Source: Paenibacillus sp. (lineage in GTDB: Bacteria > Bacillota > Bacilli > Paenibacillales > Paenibacillaceae). From it: a DNA stretch of 9,068 nt. The notes below the pieces were generated by a model. It was not told where the DNA came from and did no database searches. It saw nothing but the letters and a program-made list of their open reading frames with translations. Of this stretch, positions 7,368-9,068 are shown piece by piece. The stretch covers positions 1 through 9,068 of the forward strand of contig JAQSXN010000294.1 in assembly GCA_029256665.1 (NCBI GenBank). Direction: 5' to 3'. Each line of letters opens with the position of its first letter. Within the stretch, counting starts at the first letter, position 1. A program made the translations under genes and the position numbers.

Positions 7368-7373
7368 ATTATA
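7368..7373 (-). promoter_or_regulatory. Candidate -10 box for the binding-protein/permease genes
   Basis: A perfect TATAAT on the minus strand lies in the AT-rich gap between GH130 and the binding-protein gene, 80 nt before the chosen start. No good -35 box is found at 17-18 nt spacing, so this promoter would need an activator, such as the adjacent AraC-type response regulator (inference). Confidence 0.45.
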
Positions 7374-7433
7374 AAAAATATTAATAATCGGAAATATCCC
7401 ATAATCATTCGATTTTATCCTGCAAAATGAAAG

Positions 7434-8453
7434 TTATTTGCGATTCTCCGGCAAATTCAGGTGCGCGAGCATCTCTTCGAGCGGCACCGTCGCAAGCGCG
7501 ATGGCCGTATCCGTCACGCCGTAGTAGATATGCAGAACGCCTTCGTCCAGCACGCAGCCCGTAGGGAAGATGACGTTCGGAATTTGGTAGCCGAACTTTT
7601 CGTAATACGTTTCGGGCTCCATGATATAGTTCGACGTACGCGCCAAAATTTTCGTCGGATCCTCCAGATCGAGCAGCATCGCGCCGAGGCGGTATACGGT
7701 TTGTTGATCGACGCCATGATAGAACAGAAGCCAGCCCTGCTCCGTTCGGATCGGCGGCGTCGAGCTTCCGATCTTTTTCATTTCCCACTCTTGCTCCGCT
7801 TTGGCGAAGAGCACCGGATCCTCCCACGTCTTCAGATCGTCGGAATAAGAAATCCAGATCGCGGCTTGTTCCGTGCCGTATGCTTCGCCGATATACTCCT
7901 CCGGTCTGCGCAGCAGGGCGTATCTGCCGTTGATTTTTTCCGGGAACAGGATGTTGTTCCGGTCGTTGATTTCGAGCGGAGTCGTCGTGGATACGTACTC
8001 CCAGTTGATCAAGTTCTTAGAGGACAGCAGCATCGAGCGGGTCAGCCAGTGCCCCTCCTCTTCGCCCCAGCCGTCCGGATACGTCGGGATGGAGCGCTCC
8101 GGAATGCCCGTGCCGGTCGGATAATAATTCATCGCGCACGGACGCAGCGCGATCGTCATGTAGTAGGTGTCCTCGATCTTGACCATGCGCGGATCCTGTA
8201 CGCTGCCGTACGGGAAGCCGAGCTCGTCCGGCGTAACGACGGGATGGTCGACGACGTGGGTAAAGTGAACGCCGTCCGTGCTCTCCAGCAGACCCAGATA
8301 GTTTTTGCATGGCGTCAGGGAGCCTGCCGTTCTTTCGATCATGTAGGTTTTTCCGTTATCCTTAATGACGGCGGGGTTGAATACCGTCGCCAATCTCCAA
8401 TCGTACAAGCCCGGTACGACAATCGGGTTTTCGGCATGTCTTGTAATGTTCAA
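7434..8453 (-). CDS. GH130 family glycoside phosphorylase or mannosidase
   Basis: A protein of about 339 aa with the five-bladed beta-propeller signatures of GH130: ENPIVVPGLYDWRLATVFNPA (8-28), GSVQDPRMVKIEDTYYMT (83-100) with the presumed general acid D87, the internal PEKINGRYALLRRPEE, HGVDQQTVYRLGAMLLDLEDP (246-266), and PNVIFPTGCVLDEGVLHIYYGVTD (292-315). Known members act on beta-mannosides, mostly as phosphorylases that make mannose 1-phosphate; some are hydrolases. The HGV...YRLGA and PNVxFPTG blocks resemble phosphorylase-type members, but the reaction is unproven. Residues 105-138 form a Pro/Gly/Glu-rich stretch that looks longer than in typical members. It has no signal peptide, so it is cytoplasmic. 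An ATG at 8474 lacks a ribosome binding site. The TTG at 8453 has GGAGGGG 6 nt upstream and is preferred; the ATG would add 7 residues. It is the first recognisable gene of the locus. Confidence 0.9.
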   Translation of the reverse strand: MNITRHAENPIVVPGLYDWRLATVFNPAVIKDNGKTYMIERTAGSLTPCKNYLGLLESTDGVHFTHVVDHPVVTPDELGFPYGSVQDPRMVKIEDTYYMTIALRPCAMNYYPTGTGIPERSIPTYPDGWGEEEGHWLTRSMLLSSKNLINWEYVSTTTPLEINDRNNILFPEKINGRYALLRRPEEYIGEAYGTEQAAIWISYSDDLKTWEDPVLFAKAEQEWEMKKIGSSTPPIRTEQGWLLFYHGVDQQTVYRLGAMLLDLEDPTKILARTSNYIMEPETYYEKFGYQIPNVIFPTGCVLDEGVLHIYYGVTDTAIALATVPLEEMLAHLNLPENRK

Positions 8454-8494
8454 AGATATCCCCTCCTGCTTCATGATTTCATAATATAGAAGCT

Positions 8495-8500
8495 ATTATA
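8495..8500 (-). promoter_or_regulatory. Candidate -10 box of the GH130 gene
   Basis: TATAAT on the minus strand lies 41 nt upstream of the TTG start, within the palindrome GCTATTATAGC (8492-8502). A small hairpin TAGCC-CTCTC-GGCTA (8499-8513) overlaps it. The hexamer 17 nt upstream is TATAAC, a poor -35 box. A second weak possibility is TTGATG at 8582-8577 with TAATAG 18 nt downstream, which would place the cre site inside the promoter. Confidence 0.4.
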
Positions 8501-8564
8501 GCCCTCTCGGCTAGGCAGTTATATCCCAACGAATGTAGAAAACATCCGATTTCTATTAATAAGT

Positions 8565-8578
8565 TGTCATCGTTTACA
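8565..8578 (-). promoter_or_regulatory. CcpA-binding cre site upstream of GH130
   Basis: The minus strand reads TGTAAACGATGACA, which fits all 14 positions of the Gram-positive cre consensus TGWAANCGNTNWCA. It lies 111 nt upstream of the TTG start, in the only sizeable gap before the first gene of the locus. This implies control by carbon catabolite repression through CcpA. Whether it represses or activates depends on the real promoter, since it lies about 65-80 bp upstream of the best TATAAT box. Confidence 0.75.
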
Positions 8579-8590
8579 TCAATCCGCCTT

Positions 8591-8994
8591 CATATGGCCG
8601 CTTCCACTTTGCGCTTGCTGGACGCCCCAACCGCCATATGTGATCGATTTATCGACCTCTCGCCCCTGTCGGACGCCCCAACCGCCATATGTGATCGATT
8701 TTTCGATCTCTTTGCGCCTGCCGGACGCCCCAACCGCCATATGTGATCGATATTTCGATCTCTTCGCGCCTGCCGGATGCCCCAACCGCCATATGTGATC
8801 GATATTTCGATCTCTTCGCGCCTGCCTGACGCCCTAACCGCCATATGTGATCGATTTTCCGATCTCTTGCGCCCGCTAGACTCCCCAACCGACATATGTG
8901 ATCGATTTTTCGATCTCTTGCGCCTGCTGGACACCTCTTCTGCCATATGTGATCGATATTTCGATCTCTTTGCATCTACTTGGTGCACCATTCG
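8591..8994. repeat. Tandem array of 51-52 bp palindrome-containing units
   Basis: Units begin with CATATG at 8591, 8635, 8686, 8738, 8790, 8842, 8893 and 8944. The spacings are 44, 51, 52, 52, 52, 51 and 51. Seven units carry CATATGTGATCGAT followed by TTTCGATCTC or a close variant, which forms the hairpin GATCGA-N4-TCGATC. The rest of each unit is a conserved segment of the type TTTGCGCCTGCCGGACGCC and CCAACCGC. The first unit lacks the hairpin, and the tail of the last unit diverges. The whole unit is conserved, so this is not a CRISPR array. The spacing mixes 51 and 52, so a coding repeat would change frame. The function is unknown; a multi-hairpin RNA, a cluster of protein-binding sites or a minisatellite are all possible. 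Confidence 0.93.
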
Positions 8995-9068
8995 GCCACC
9001 TGGCCTGTCCTGTCCTATGTTGTGTTTGCTCTGAGAATACTAACGCAAATGCCAAATACCCCCTCCAT
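8995..9068. other. Right-edge sequence without recognisable feature
   Basis: Beyond the array there is a short palindrome (GGCCACCTGGCC near 8994-9005) and otherwise nothing that looks like a gene, promoter or terminator. Any gene upstream of the array lies outside the window. Confidence 0.4.

Noticed and set aside
7461..8489. 342-aa open frame on the plus strand
   Set aside because: It is the antisense shadow of the GH130 gene, whose minus-strand product has clear family motifs.
8579..8991. Repeat-containing proteins on the minus strand (three overlapping open frames up to 133 aa)
   Set aside because: All three frames are open because the unit lacks stops. The mixed 51/52-bp spacing shifts the repeat between frames, and there is no convincing ribosome binding site, so a selected protein is unlikely.
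8591..8994. CRISPR array
   Set aside because: The sequence between the palindromic cores is nearly the same in every unit, so there are no unique spacers, and no cas genes are present.

Overview
The window looks like part of a Paenibacillaceae chromosome (Paenibacillus, Cohnella or a relative). The reasons are moderately high GC, strong AGGAGG-type ribosome binding sites, a CcpA-type cre site, and the typical association of a YesM/YesN two-component system with a carbohydrate ABC importer. The genus is inferred from gene style only.

All recognisable genes lie on the minus strand and read from right to left. The order of transcription is: a GH130 glycoside phosphorylase/mannosidase (about 8453-7434); a lipoprotein sugar-binding protein (7288-5972); two inner-membrane permeases (5693-4821 and 4804-3974); a YesM-type sensor histidine kinase broken into two frames (3894-3508 and 3511-2177); a YesN-type AraC-family response regulator (2163-562); and the N-terminal third of a GH3 glycosidase that runs off the left edge (554-1). 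Together they form a sugar-uptake and breakdown locus. The importer brings in an oligosaccharide, GH130 and GH3 process beta-linked glycosides, and the two-component system probably senses the sugar and controls the locus. GH130 suggests a mannose-containing substrate. No ATPase is encoded, so a shared MsmX-type ATPase is presumably used.

The non-coding DNA is unusually rich. From 8591 to about 8990 there is a tandem array of about eight units of 51-52 bp (the first is shorter), most carrying CATATG and a GATCGA/TCGATC hairpin. Next to it lies a consensus-perfect cre site (8565-8578). The GH130-SBP gap holds a candidate promoter, a hairpin and a weaker cre-like site. The SBP-permease gap holds a perfect 16-bp terminator-like hairpin (5909-5943), followed in the direction of transcription by a 168-bp imperfect inverted repeat (5716-5883) that resembles a MITE or palindromic intergenic repeat.

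The two items most worth following up are the palindromic tandem array and the broken sensor kinase gene. The kinase frameshift coincides with what looks like a missing piece of the sensor domain.
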